Shown here piece by piece: positions 1-12,344 of a stretch of 64,000 nt of DNA; the first letter of the stretch is position 1; every line of letters starts with the position of its first letter. Both the position numbers and the translations under genes were made by a program. The stretch is from the NCBI RefSeq assembly GCF_003086295.3, contig NC_092051.1, positions 18,285,940 to 18,349,939 on the forward strand, read 5' to 3'. Under the pieces are notes generated by a model. It did no database searches. It was not told where the DNA came from and saw nothing but the letters and a program-made list of their open reading frames with translations. The DNA is from Arachis hypogaea. Its lineage: Eukaryota > Streptophyta > Magnoliopsida > Fabales > Fabaceae.

Positions 1-109
1 CACTAAAAAAGGTTGTATAGTTTTCCTGAACAAAACAAGTTGTATAATTTTTCTCTGTTATTATCAGAGTAAGTTTAATTTGAATTTGACCGAGTATATA
101 TGTTGAATA

Positions 110-305
110 TAAATAAAATCTCTTTATATATAAAAGTTAACTAGTAGTAGTCTCGATGCTTGACAAGTGGATGCTGTCTATGATCGACACTTGGCATCAC
201 AAAGTTATACTTTTTTTAGTATATATAAAATCCCTTTATATATAAAAGTCTAATATGGTTATATATAAATCTCTTTATATATAAAAATCTGTATATATAA
301 AAGCT
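110..305. repeat. AT-rich short direct repeats
   Basis: A unit of about 25 bases, rich in TATATA and containing a CTCTTTATATATAAAA-like core, recurs three to four times in this stretch with slight variation. It looks like a small decayed tandem array. No gene is visible here. Confidence 0.45.
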
Positions 306-448
306 ATCCCTATCAGAACAATATGTTTTAAAAAGTAGAGCTACATGCCAAAAAGATACACAGACTTCACATCCAGTCATATTCTTTTCTCACTAAAAGT
401 TTTCATGTGCTTCCTTTTCAAAGTTTCTCCAGCAAAACCTTGGACCCA

Positions 449-3400
449 ATGGGAGAAATATATGATTTCTTTGCTGATGTGAATGCGAAGAAGTAAGCAT
501 GGAACTTTAAGGCATATGTCGATAGAAAATGGGAAGTCCTTAGCAAGTTTGGCCAGAAAGAGATTTTCTCGATCGAAATGGTACTTCAAGATAGCAAGGT
601 ATGCTAACTAACTAAAATGGGTTTTCTTTTATTAGTTATTCTTTATCACTACATCTGGAACATTGACAACAAATACTGTATTTAACATGTTACTTGAAAA
701 AATCGCAGGGAACAAGGATGCACGCCTCAATCCCTACGCCCATTTTTTAAGAAATGGAGTCGTGTTATAACTGAGTTTTAGATGTACACCATGAGCAACT
801 TTGTTGTTCGACATGGAAAGAACAAGAAGACAAGTCACTTTTAAGTGGATCTTGGTTTTTACCCATAGGACCATTGTGAATCATGTCCAAAACCCAAGTT
901 TCCCTCTGGTCGCATGGCACCTTAAGTCCATTGTAGAGCTCTTGACAGTTGAGAAAGTCGACGACTTTGAACTATTTGGTGAGAAGTTTCTTTTCTTTCA
1001 AAGCAAATTTATACTTGCTCATTCATTGTAAAAGTACTAACAAGTGGTATGTCCATGTTGAAATGTTACGTAGATTTAATAGCCGAAGTTGTTGAGAAGA
1101 AAGATCCAAGGGATTTGATTACTAGCAAAAGGATGAAGACCAAGGGTTTGGTGATAATCCTGCAAGACTTAGAGTATGCTGTGAAATAAATTTACTTTAT
1201 TTTTACATTTTGACTATTTAGATTTTATGGAGAGTAGTATACTATGTGTTGGTGTTCAACAAAATGTCAGAAACAACCGTATCAACTGTATTTTGTTCGG
1301 TGATATAGTAGATCTCATTCTCTCTCATGTTGAAGATGGGAGAGTAGAGCCATTGATTGTGGTGTTTCAATATTTTAAAGCACATAGGTGAAATGGTAAG
1401 GGTTAATAAAATTGAAAAGCTAACAATTTATCTTAACATAATATGTACTTTACAAGTTATAATATGCAAATTATAACTAACATTGATGTTGTGAAATAGG
1501 TACTACGTTGATGCAGAGTCATTTTTATGTATCAAAGCTGCATTTTGACCCTGAAATTAAAGAAGTTGCTGGGTTTAGAAGCAGGTACCCTTATACATAA
1601 CATGTGTTTTTTTATTATCTGCATTCATACGTATTAAAGTTACGCGACATGGTTTAATAATTTTGCTTAAATTGATATCTTGGATTTTTGTAGGATGTTA
1701 TGTGGTACATCATCTAGTTTTTCCAGGATAAGTCAAGTATTTTTGCAGGACCGGTGGTTAGGTGTTGAGGATTTGAACCAGGGATCTGTAGTTGCAAAGA
1801 CCATCATAGAAGTTTTGAATTCTTTTGAGATGACCCTCTCCATGTCTCATTAAACCTAGTTGTTCATTAACATGGAGTGTTAATTTGTTGATATAGACAA
1901 ATAGTCGTGTTAATTATTTGCTATAGTATGAAAAGCTGATATAGTTAAAGAAACAATATATATACAATGTACTATAAACTATAAAATGCATAGACACAAT
2001 GTGTTGATATAAACATATAATATATATACACTTGTTTTAGCAAGTGGAAGAAACTATTTTAATGTGACGTTCTTCATGTCCCATTAAAATTAATTGTTTA
2101 TAACATGGTGTGTTATCTATTCATATAGATAAATAGTGATGTTAATGAATTGCTCATGGTATGATAAGATGTGTTAGTTAAGGGAACAAAATATATACAG
2201 TGTACTATAGCTTTTAAAGTGCATAGACAAAATGTGTTGATAAAAAAATGCACACGTAGTCAATTGTTTAATTAAATGGTGAGAAACTATAAAGGCAACC
2301 ATTCAGAAGGAACCATTACAAGGAATAAGTTCAAATACTACTGTAATATCGCTAGGTATAGTTTTTAGTAGAACTAATTTCTACTTTACTTAAGTGCTGC
2401 TCATGTTATTATTAGCCATGATTATCGTTGTCAGAATATGTATAAGTTTATTGTAAATAGTTTTACTAAGTAAAGTTTAAAAACATTAGCTACAATTGAC
2501 TCAGTAAAAGGAAAGACCTTATATTTAGTTTTCTGCATAATCTAAAATAGTAATTCTTAGAAAATATTTTCATTCGTAAATAAAAATGACCGAGCAAGTA
2601 GATTTTTTGTTAGTAAATATTACAGTTATGTAAATGGATTGTATCTAGATTCATTTTTCTAATGGGTGCCAATTTTCAGGAAGGTCTCGTATGGATTGCT
2701 GCAACTATAGTATCCATAAATGCAAGCAAGAGCAATTGGTATTACAAGCCATATAGGAGGTGCCCAAAAAAAGTTGACACTCCTATCGGGAAAAGATATG
2801 AATGCACCAAGTATGGACACACATGGATGTGCCGTCATTAGGTACGTGAAATAAAAACCTATGAACTTTGATAAATGCCAACAAATTTTTCATTTCATTT
2901 TTTTTCAATGCTTCATGTTATCACTAATGCAACCAATTTCTTTTTCACGCAATAATAAGTACAAACTTGAGGTGATGATATATGATGGAATAGGGAGCAT
3001 GACTTTGTTATTGTGGGACAGGAAAACAACACAATTGGCTAGAAAGATTGCTAAAAAAGTTATGGATGAGGAGGTAACTTCACAAATTATTAAATTATGT
3101 ATAATCACCTTTAATTTCTCATGTTTGTGAGATAAAACTTATCATAAATTGTACTTTATGTAAAGGTTGTTGATAAAGAATACTCCCACCCTCGATAATA
3201 TCATGGATAAAATGGCGCTATTCAAGATAAATGATAGAGCGGCAAACATCAAGCAATACGATCAAAATTACATGGTTAGTTAGGTATGTAATGATGAGAA
3301 GCTTGTGGAGAAGAACATGCCCAAGAAAATGCAGACCAATTCATCTACAAACATCACAGTATGGTCTCTTTTTCTACATTAAATATTGTATTAGAATTTT

Positions 3401-3830
3401 ACATGTACGTTATGAGTTATCAAGTATAGTATGTAAACAGAGATATGTTACTTGGGTAGAAAAATGGCTGTAGAAACTCGGTGGATATGTCAGGCCATGT
3501 TGTCAACCTTAAAACTGATATTGATCCTCATTTTAGCATGGTAAGAAACTAAGAATATATATTAAACTTTAATTTTTCATTTCATTAGTCGTCCATAAAT
3601 CAATGTTGTATTGTGAATAGTTGACTAATGAGGGTCACTTATTGTAGGATGACCTTAAAGATAACGTGTCAAGTGGCAAGTTTAAAATCTCGGCTAAAAG
3701 TGCTTTCAGTGGGATAAACGATGCTGCGAAAAGCTTGTCCCAGAATGAAGAAGAAGGTCAATTTTCTACTAATCGTTTCAGTAGGAAAGCTAGGAAAAAA
3801 TAGAAGATTCAGTTAATTGATGAGAAAAAT
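449..3830 (+). pseudogene. RPA1-like ssDNA-binding protein pseudogene (Helitron-associated type)
   Basis: This is the remnant of an intron-containing replication protein A large-subunit-like gene. Such proteins bind single-stranded DNA through OB folds, and plant Helitrons often carry a copy. The reading begins at ATG 449 (MGEIYDFFADVNAKK). A stop then precedes AWNFKAYVDRKW...IFSIEMVLQDSK, which ends at a GT donor after 598. The next exon starts at 709 (GTRMHASIPTPIF...MYTMSNFVV), a DBD-A pattern. DBD-B-like pieces follow at about 1072-1172 and 1262-1385 (NNRINCILFGDIVDLIL). The zinc-binding C-terminal OB fold is at about 2682-2841 (YYKPYRRCPKK...YECTKYGHTW) and 2960-3073 (YKLEVMIYDGIGSMTLLLWD). 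Decay is clear: a stop at codon 16, a one-base insertion in the T run near 746 and an in-frame TAG near 778. Exon edges beyond the first two are approximate. Confidence 0.8.
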
Positions 3831-5207
3831 TAACTGGCGAGTATAATGGTGTGCAAGATTTATCCAGTACTATGTTGGTAACTACTCTAACGATAATTAC
3901 TTGAATTATGTAGTAGTAGTATGTGGGTTATTTTGTGAAAATTTACTTGAACTATGTCGTAGTACTATGTGGCATATGCTAACCATTTTTTTTTTTGAAG
4001 CTATCAACATTAAGTTATCTCCCTATCTATAATCTAAAGATTTATTTAACTTTCTGGGTTAATATGTGAGAATAAAGATAACAACGAAAAAAGAAGGTAT
4101 ATTTTATAAGGAAGTCATTTTCTTTTGTTACCAAATAAAGGGAAAAATCACAATAAATGATAATCTCTATTAGATCAATCATGCTAAAAATGCCTGCTAA
4201 ATAATACATATTTCTTTACAAAAGCTAAAAACGTGAGAAAAGTGAAAAGGAAATATACGTTGCAAACAATGTATGGCGCAATTATATTTTCTTACCATTT
4301 GTAAGTAAATAATTTTATTACACCAGATAGTAAGAAAATAGGTATTTACAATTAGGTGAGCATCAATAACTAGAAAAATCCCATGGTAAATCTTCCAGTT
4401 GTATATGACTAAATCGAAGTTAAAAAAATAAAAAGTATTGACAAGACCAATTATAGTAATAGTAAGACAAAACATGACTTAGGTTTTTGAGTGTTAAAAG
4501 CAAATGTGAAGGAAAAAAATTTTACAAAATCTTGATAAAAGTAGGGTCTTCTTCTTAGATGGACAGATGTCAGTATAATAAGTTTTACTATGTGTGACAG
4601 ATCTATATGGATGATATCCAAAAAAATCTTGAAGAAAAACTCACGAATCATTGCGTGAAAGATGAAGAAAAAATCAAATTAAAGAAACAACTATTTTGGA
4701 AAGTAGATTTTATTAGGACAAAAAAAAAAGACTCATAATATCATGGATAAATAGTGACATTATTAATATTCAAGCATATCTATGATCAATTAGTACATTA
4801 CAATGTCAAAGCAATAATATAAGTGTAGTAAAAAATAGTATACATGACCAGTATCCGTGAATAGTGTGTATTAAATTACAGGACGCATGAATGCCTTTTT
4901 TGCTTTTCTAAATATTGACAAATGCATGGTCTTGGAATGATATTTATTAATATAGATTGGTAAAAAGAATACATGGACATATCAAGTTGCAATGAGAAAT
5001 TAAGAAGTTTACAATGCAGTCAGCGTGTTTTATTATGCAAAGGTCCGAGAGTAGCATGTTTTAAGCCCACATATAAATAACTTATGGCAATGAAAATATT
5101 TTTTTAAAGAATAAATAAATAATATAATCCTTATTGAGAATCGCAATCTTGATAGCTATGAGGTTGATATACATATGATGAAATTCTTATGAATCTAATA
5201 AATCTAA
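3831..5207. other. AT-rich non-coding stretch
   Basis: I see no recognisable gene or element boundary here. The short open frames have no family-like sequence. The stretch separates the RPA-like pseudogene from the truncated LTR. Confidence 0.5.
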
Positions 5208-6478
5208 TGCACCACCTAACTCCACTTCTTTTTCTTCCACCTAATGAATCTATGCTCCTCATTCTCTTCAAATCAAAGTCATGCACAAACAAAGGAAAAG
5301 AACAGAGAAAAGAATAAAACGAAGCTAAAGAGGAAGGAAGGAGCTATCCGCGTCAAGAAGATAGGCGCACCACCTCTCATCACTCTGAATCTTCGAAGCA
5401 CCCTTGTTGGGTGAGAACCGGCAACTTTTCTTTTTCCTCTTCTTCAAATTTAAAGAAAGAAATCTTGTTATTCCCCTTATTCCACCTCTGCCATTCTAAT
5501 TTCAATTCTTGCTAGAACAGTGGTAACCATAAGCAAGAACTCTTCTTTTGATCAAGCTGAGGTCGGCCGTTTGTCCTTGGAGGAGAGGCTAAAGCTTCAA
5601 TTCCATGTGGCTAGGGTTTTGATTCAGGGAAGAAGCATAAATATAATTTTTAACTTCAAAAGAGGTAAGGGTTAGGATTGTAGATTAGCTATGGGTGAGT
5701 TAGATGTAATCTTGATTGATGATGATAAGCTAACATGATTGATATTGTTGAAAATTATGTTAATTGGTTGAATTATTATTGTTGGATGTAATGCAGATTT
5801 TTAATGTTGTGAAAGTGTGATCGTGTTATATTTATTGTGTAAATTCTTGATGTATATGGAACTGAGGCTCTTGGGTGGAGTTATGGCATAATTCATATAG
5901 ATATGGTAATGAGTAATGAGGATTATTGATTGGTATGAGTTAGAAACTTAGAGGATCAAATTTGGTTATGGAAAAATTACAGAGTCTTGTTGCAGAAATT
6001 CTGAAACAGATTGGACAGCAACTTAAAATAAATTTTGGGAGCAATCTGGTAGTTTTTACAAGAAAAATTAATTTTTTAATAAACTTCAAGAGGTCAAAAT
6101 TTCTCCGTAAAAATTTCAAGAAATTTGGCCAAGTGGTTTGGAAGATGTGAATTTTTGAACTTTAGTGGTTGTTGTAGAATTTCCTGGTTTTCTGGTTTTG
6201 TAGTATCAACTTCCAGCCATTATAACTTTTGACGTATTTGGCATTTTGAGTTGCTTCCAAAGGAATTTTAAAGATCTATGAGTATACTTTAATTGGGTAC
6301 AATTTCATCCCCATAGCTATTTTGTAGAGTTAATTATGTCTCTTGGAAGTTGGGCTGTTCGCAGGAAATTCAGAACCAATTATTTGAAACAGGACAGTAC
6401 TTCCAATTGACATTTAATTAACCAAACGAACTGCTATGAACTTGAAACTTGTTCATCCTAAAACTTAGGGGTGTTACA
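5208..6478 (+). repeat. 5' LTR, truncated at its 5' side
   Basis: This copy aligns from TGCACCACCT at 5208 with the right LTR from 8339 onward, with many small differences. It ends in GGGTGTTACA at 6478, immediately upstream of the primer site. The sequence before 5208 does not match the first part of the right LTR, so the 5' portion was lost. Confidence 0.85.
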
Positions 6479-6481
6479 AAT

Positions 6482-6495
6482 TGGTATCAAAGCAG
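6482..6495 (+). other. Primer-binding site, initiator-tRNA-Met type
   Basis: TGGTATCAAAGCAG starts three bases after the left LTR end. It matches the usual plant TGGTATCAGAGC primer site apart from one base. Confidence 0.8.
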
Positions 6496-6695
6496 TTCCT
6501 CCTTTGAGCCTTGAGATGGACTGACTATGCTTTCTCGCATACTCTAAATCTTTTTATGCCATACAGTTAGGATATTTTTGTAATATATTCTGCATGAAAG
6601 TATGTAAACATCCATTGTAGTAATATTAATACTTGATTTTGATATATTAAGACTGATCACCTTAATATTGATTATTGGCTGTTGATAGGACTCAA

Positions 6696-7790
6696 ATGGC
6701 TGTGAATAGGCGAGGACGCCCTTGACTGGAGGGAATAAGTGAGGGAACTATCCTCGATGCAACGGCTATTCTCGAATATGTAAATCTTATGGCTGCTGCT
6801 GTACGTGACTCGATAGCTGCTACCAACCGAGTAGCTGAACATCTTGATTGCCACAATGGAGCTGGAAGTAACCATGAGACTAGACATGAAAATTGAAATG
6901 GCGACGAAGCTAAAGATGGATTACACAATGATAACCAGCCAATGACTTTAGCCTCTTTCTTGAAAATCAATCCGCCGCAGTTCAATGGAAACACTAGTGC
7001 TACGCGAGCTGATGACTGGTTTAAGGAAATAGAACGATCACTGCGAGCATAACAAGTCCCCAAAGCACAGCATATAGAGTTTGCTGCCTATATGCTGAGG
7101 AACGATGCGCAATATTGGTGGCAGGGGGTGCTTCAACTACTGGGAAGAGAAGCTGTTGGCATCACTTGGGAGGAATTTTCAACTAAATTCTATAAAAAAT
7201 ATTTTCCTCAGTAGAGTTGCTTCAGTTGAGACAGGAAAACATGACAGTCACTGAGATACTCACAAGTTTGAAGAGTTATGCCGATTCTCAAATGTTTGTC
7301 AAGGAGCACAAGCTACATTCGAGAAATGAAAGTGCATCAAGTTCGAAGGAGGACTTAGGGAAGAACTGTTAGCTCATGTGGGCCAAATGGAAATTCAGAA
7401 TTTTGTGGAATTAGTTAATAAGAGGCAATTGACAGAGTAATGTGTAAAGAAGTTGGTGGTAGCACAAACTAACCAAAAGAATCTTCCAACAAGGAATTTC
7501 AATTGTAACCTCGCTCCTCAAGGAAGAAGCTTCAAAGTAACTCGGCAGCCAGACCTAGGCAAACAACCGCAACTGACCCAACCAAAACTGACATGCACTG
7601 TGTGTGGAAGGAATCATGGAGGCAGGCCCTGTCTGCCAAAATTTGGGGTTTGCTATAATTGCGGGAAGCCGAGACACGTAGCCAAAGAATGCACATGACG
7701 AAGGGCTGAATTTGTTTCCCCTGGGCAGCAACAGCCAGGAAGGGTATTTGTTATGGATGCGAAAAATACTACCGAAACCGATCCCCTCAC
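6696..7790 (+). pseudogene. Gypsy gag pseudogene with zinc knuckle
   Basis: Capsid-type gag sequence is recognisable after ATG 6696 despite stops and frameshifts. An early stop follows MAVNRRGRP. Conserved pieces include ASFLKINPPQFNG, ADDWFKEIERSL and YMLRNDAQYWWQGV (about 6950-7130). A CCHC-type zinc knuckle reads VCYNCGKPRHVAKEC at about 7650-7695. The region binds RNA in intact relatives. This copy cannot encode a full protein, and the downstream pol genes are missing. Confidence 0.8.
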
Positions 7791-7838
7791 TCGAGGTAAT
7801 GAAATTTTGAGGACAAAATTTTTTTTAGGGAGGTAGAA

Positions 7839-9614
7839 TATAAGAACCCTACCTTTCTACCCTGAAAATTTCATTCCTTTCAAAAAAAAATTATGATTTT
7901 TCACGACTTTATATCTGTGTGTGATTGATAGATATTAAGGTAGAGGAATAAAATTTAACTTATATCACCAAATTCAATATTATTTTACTCTGTTTTAATT
8001 AACGGCGAGATTCGGTAATTTAAAAATAAATAAAATAATAATAATAAAATTACCCTTCCGATTCAATTATTCTGTGGAATAATTACTTCTATAAAACTTA
8101 ATCATTTCTTTAGTTGTTCTTGAAAAGAGTTGATAAATGAATCATTGAACCACACTATCTTAATGAACCAAATCCTGAACCGGGGTGGTTTCTTTTCTTT
8201 TGGCCCAACCAAACCACCTCCCACCCAATTAAACCCAACTCTGATTACCTTCTCTCTCAGCATCGTTTGGAACTCTGGTTACACCTCCTCAGACATGCGT
8301 TGATGCTGTGTTAGAAGGAGGAGAAGACACGAAGCCTCTGCACCACCTCACTACACTTCCTTTTCTTCCACCTAATGAATCTAATGCTCCTCATTCTCTT
8401 CAAATCAAAGACATGCACAAACAAAAGAAAAGAACAGAGAAAAGAACAAAACGAAGTTGAAGAGGAAGGAAGGAGCTATCCATATAGCAAGAAGATAGGC
8501 GTACCACCTCTCATCGCTCTGAATCTTCGAAGCATCCTTGTTGGGCGTGAGACCCAGTAACTTTCCTTTTTCTTCTTCTTCAAATTCAAAGAAAGAAATC
8601 CTATTCTTCCCCTTATTCTACCTCTACCATTCTAATTTTAATTCTTGCTAGAACAGTGGTAACCATAAGCAAGAACTCTTCTCTTGCTCAAGCTGAGGTC
8701 GACCGTTTGTCCTTAGAGGAGAGGCTGAAGCTTCAATTCTGTGTGACTAGGATTTTATTTCAAGGAAGAAGCAGAAATAGAATTTTTACTTCAAAAAGAA
8801 GTAAGGGTTAGGATTGTAGATTAGCTATGGGTGATTGTTAGATGTAATCTTGATTGATGATGATGAGCTAACATGATTGATGTCATTGAAAATTCTATTA
8901 ATTGGTTGAATTATTGTTGTTAGATGTAGTGCAAATTTTTAATGTTGTGAAAGTGTGATCATGTTATGTTTATTGTGTAAATTCTTGATGTATATGGAAC
9001 TGAGGCTCTTGGGTGGAGTTATGACATAATTCATATAGATATAGTAATGAGTAATGAGGATTATTGATTGGTATAAGTTAGAAACTTAGAGGATCAAATT
9101 TGGTTATGGAAAAATTAGGGAGCCTTGCTGCAGAAATTTTGAAACAGATTGGACAGCAACTTAAAATAAATTCTGGGAGTAATCTGGCTAGTTTTTACGA
9201 GAGAAATTATTTTTTTAATAAACTTCAAGAGGTCAAGATTTCTCCATAAAAATTTTAATGAATTTGGCCAAGTGATTTGGAAGATGTGAATTTTTGAAGT
9301 TTAGTGGTTGCTGCAGAATTTTCTAATTTTCTGGTTCACAGTATCAACTTCCAGCCACTATAACTTTTGACATATTTGGCATTTTGAGTTGCTTCCAAAG
9401 GGATTTTAAATATTTGTAAGTCTAATTTAATTGGGTACAATCATGCTCATAGATATTTTGTAGAGTTAATTATGTCTCTTGGAAGTTGGGCTATTCGTAG
9501 AAAATTCAGAACCAATTACTTGAAACAGGGCAGCACTTCCAATTGACATTTAATTAACCAAACGAAGTGCTATGAACCTGAAACTTATTCGTCCTAAAAC
9601 TTCGGGGTGTTACA
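7839..9614 (+). repeat. 3' LTR, full length (1,776 bp)
   Basis: It begins TATAAGAACCC just after the purine tract, probably a mutated TGTAAGAACCC, and ends GGGTGTTACA at 9614. It matches the left LTR over the last roughly 1.27 kb. Confidence 0.85.
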
Positions 9615-10655
9615 AAGATGATATCCCGTATTGTTCACATAAACGATATATAGTCTGGATGGTCAAACATTTTGACTTAGGGAATAATAAATCCAAATGA
9701 TAACACCATTGATCTACTAGGTAAAAAAGGTCTATTCATAATGAACAAGAAAAGAGCCGTGTATGGAAAAGGTCAGTTTATTTATAAGTCCCAATGTGTT
9801 ACAAATATAACGGGTAAAGCAGTTGTGTGTGATGTTTAGAATACAGTTACTAATATAATGGAAAAGAAAAAGTTAAAAAGAAAACAAGATATATCAGACG
9901 ATATGAATCTAAAGTTTTTTAACAAAAGAGAGCAAATCATGATGTAAATATATCATACAACGGAAATAGTATTTCATGAATAAATAAATAATCTAAGCCA
10001 CATTGAGAATAAAAATGAGAGGTAATGCAGATATGTGTGAAGTTTAAAATAGGGTTACTTATATTATGTAAAAGCTAGATCTGAAAAGAAAAAAAAGATA
10101 CATCAGACGATTTTTTTTAGTATATTAACAAAAGAGAGAAAATAACAAGTGAATAAAAATGGAATATGAAAAAAAAGCTTCGATTACCAGATCATGTTCA
10201 TGGCTTATTAGGATCCGTTCAGGTGACAACTATCATTGAGAAGAGCTTAACATTTTCAAGCCAGTGCTTGGCCAAATCTACTAGAAAGTTTATCAGTAAA
10301 TATATAACAATTACACATGGAAAAAAATAGAAGATAATAAAAAATATATTTCATACTTTCTCAATTAGCTAGACATGTTTACTGTAAGATATCGAAAGAT
10401 ATGTATACGTTTGTAGAAGCATAAATGACAAATCTTTTAAGTCTAAAATAATGATCATGAGATAATAAGACACTTAAATATCCATATTGCCATTTAAACT
10501 AAACATAAAATGAAACTGTAGTCTACATTAGTAAAGAGACACACATAGCCAGCTTTATAAATACATATTGATAGAAAATGGGCAAATGCGTGGACAAACA
10601 CATCATTTGTTCACCAAACACCATATCCCAAACACATCTCCATTTAGTTTCAAAG
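9615..10655. other. AT-rich non-coding stretch
   Basis: Nothing recognisable is seen here beyond short AT-rich runs. It precedes the F-box pseudogene. Confidence 0.45.
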
Positions 10656-11619
10656 ATGAGTGATATCATGCCTAGAAGGGTAGAGTTACCACACATTGTG
10701 GATGATCTTCTATGGAAGATCTTTGTCAAAGCTGACCCAAAGACTGTTGGTAGATGCAAGACACTGAGTAAGGTGTGGAACTTTTACTTATCAACCCCAA
10801 TGTTTATTAACCAGAATTGGAAGGAGAACAAGGCTAGGAAACGAGATCTAATAGTTGGGATTGGATACCCACTTTCCGACCAAAACTCTCAATATTTGTT
10901 AGAGCACATGACGAATCTGGAGCAGAGCATCAACTTCCGATACGGTTAGCCATTAACAACTTTGGCTTCTACTCAATGATTGGGTTCAACCATGGAGTTA
11001 TTTGTCTGAGGTTCTCTTAGGGTAGACTTGATTGCTGCTTTCTAATATGGAACCCGCTCACCCGAAAGATGAAGTTCGTTCTTAATGAGGCAAGGAAATA
11101 TCAGTCCCATGCTATGTCACTCTACGCTTTTGGTTATACGTACAATAGCATGGAGTATTGTATATTGCATGTAAACAAAAAGTAGTTGCAAGGGTAGAGT
11201 ATGTCATGGACGCTATATAACTCATGGGATGCTGACTGGAAAGATTCAGGTAGCTTTGAGCGTAATGTGAGAAAGATGGGTCCTAAGTCTGTTGTGAATA
11301 ACGATGTCATTTTTTGGATTGGATGGGATGGACTTAGCCTAACAGATCCATCATCAATCATAACATTTGATCTGCGATAGAAGTTGGTTTACGAGGCTAA
11401 AGTTTCGAATGGTGCAAAGTCAACTTACCACTCACTAACAAACTTCAAGAACAGCGTTACTTTCATTTCCTACAAGAATCTGGGTTACACAAGAACTGTT
11501 GTTGTTTGGATGATCCTTCTAATGAAATATAGCCTGGAATGGTCAGACGTGATTGCATCAATGAAGAGCCTTGCACAACTATTCCCATTATTGATACAAT
11601 ATTCCGGCTTTACCTAAAT
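10656..11619 (+). pseudogene. F-box protein pseudogene
   Basis: ATG 10656 opens a frame with an F-box-like start (VELPHIVDDLLWKIFVK followed by TVGRCKTLSKVWNFYLSTPMF). F-box proteins recruit substrates to SCF ubiquitin ligases. The first frame stops at 10949. Clear continuation lies in another frame from about 10905 (LPIRLAINNFGFYSMIGFNHGVICLRFS, then a stop, then WNPLTRKMKF), and further pieces with F-box-associated character run to 11619 (FKNSVTFISYKNLGY). At least one frameshift and several stops make it a pseudogene. It lies between two Helitron-type genes, so it may be a captured host fragment; that is inference. Confidence 0.75.
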
Positions 11620-12120
11620 CTATTCCATTAGATGTACCTGTCAACAACACGTGCAAAGAATTGGATATTTCGCACAGAGTCCAATAGTATGCACAATAAC
11701 AGTAGTGAGAATTAGTTACAAGAAAAATACATTAGAGCACATGCATGCATAGTATAGATAGGAGCTTGAAGAAATACATCATGTTATAAAAATTACATTA
11801 TTTACTCCATTTTTAGTAGTTATGGAAAGACTAACTAACCAAAACAAATAAAAAAAATTGTACATACAAAATAACTTGCTGGATACCTTCATGAAAAACC
11901 TTATGTTGAAATAAATATCTTAATTGATTTGTACAAGCATGATATGATTCAAGTATATTTATTGTAAATGAATAACTAATCCTCATACATAATAACAATT
12001 TATTACTATTAAGGATATTGTTCAACCCCATAGTCATGACGTTAGCCTAACTAAAATACAAAACTTTTAAAATGAATTAACATGTGTTTTGAAGAACAAA
12101 GACTATTAGTTCTTTTTCAA
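11500..12120 (+). repeat. Duplicated segment, copy A (F-box 3' end plus flank)
   Basis: This stretch aligns with 17136-17765 at clear but diverged identity. Shared runs include GTCAACAACACGTG, GCATAGTATAGATAGGA and TAACAATTTATTACT. It covers the end of the F-box pseudogene and about 500 bases downstream. Confidence 0.8.
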
Positions 12121-12344
12121 GGAATGCTATTAGGAAAATCATATCAATGAGTTCAAACAGTTATATATACTTGCTATAATCTCACAATAGGACACACATT
12201 TGATGTATAAATAGTCATTTGAAGTATATGGGAAATTCAATATAGTAATAGATATCCTTGTTGTTTCAGAAATAATGGCATGCACGTAACTTGATAGTGT
12301 TATTATGGTTTCATCTGACCATAGCCTTTTAATTCCAATGTAGG

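Larger units (their letters stand above)
5208..9614 (+). mobile_element. Pol-deleted Ty3/Gypsy LTR retrotransposon with truncated 5' LTR
   Basis: Two copies of one LTR flank a short internal region of about 1.36 kb. The internal region has a tRNA-Met-type primer site right after the left LTR, a decayed gag with a zinc knuckle, and a purine-rich tract (GAGGACAAAATTT near 7810-7822) just before the right LTR. Protease, RT, RNase H and integrase are absent: gag sequence runs almost directly into the polypurine tract near 7790. The gag type, initiator-Met primer site and LTR ends fit the chromovirus (Tekay/Del-like) group; that placement is inference. The left LTR lacks its first roughly 490 bp, so no target duplication can be tested. 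The element sits between the RPA-like and helicase pseudogenes. Confidence 0.85.
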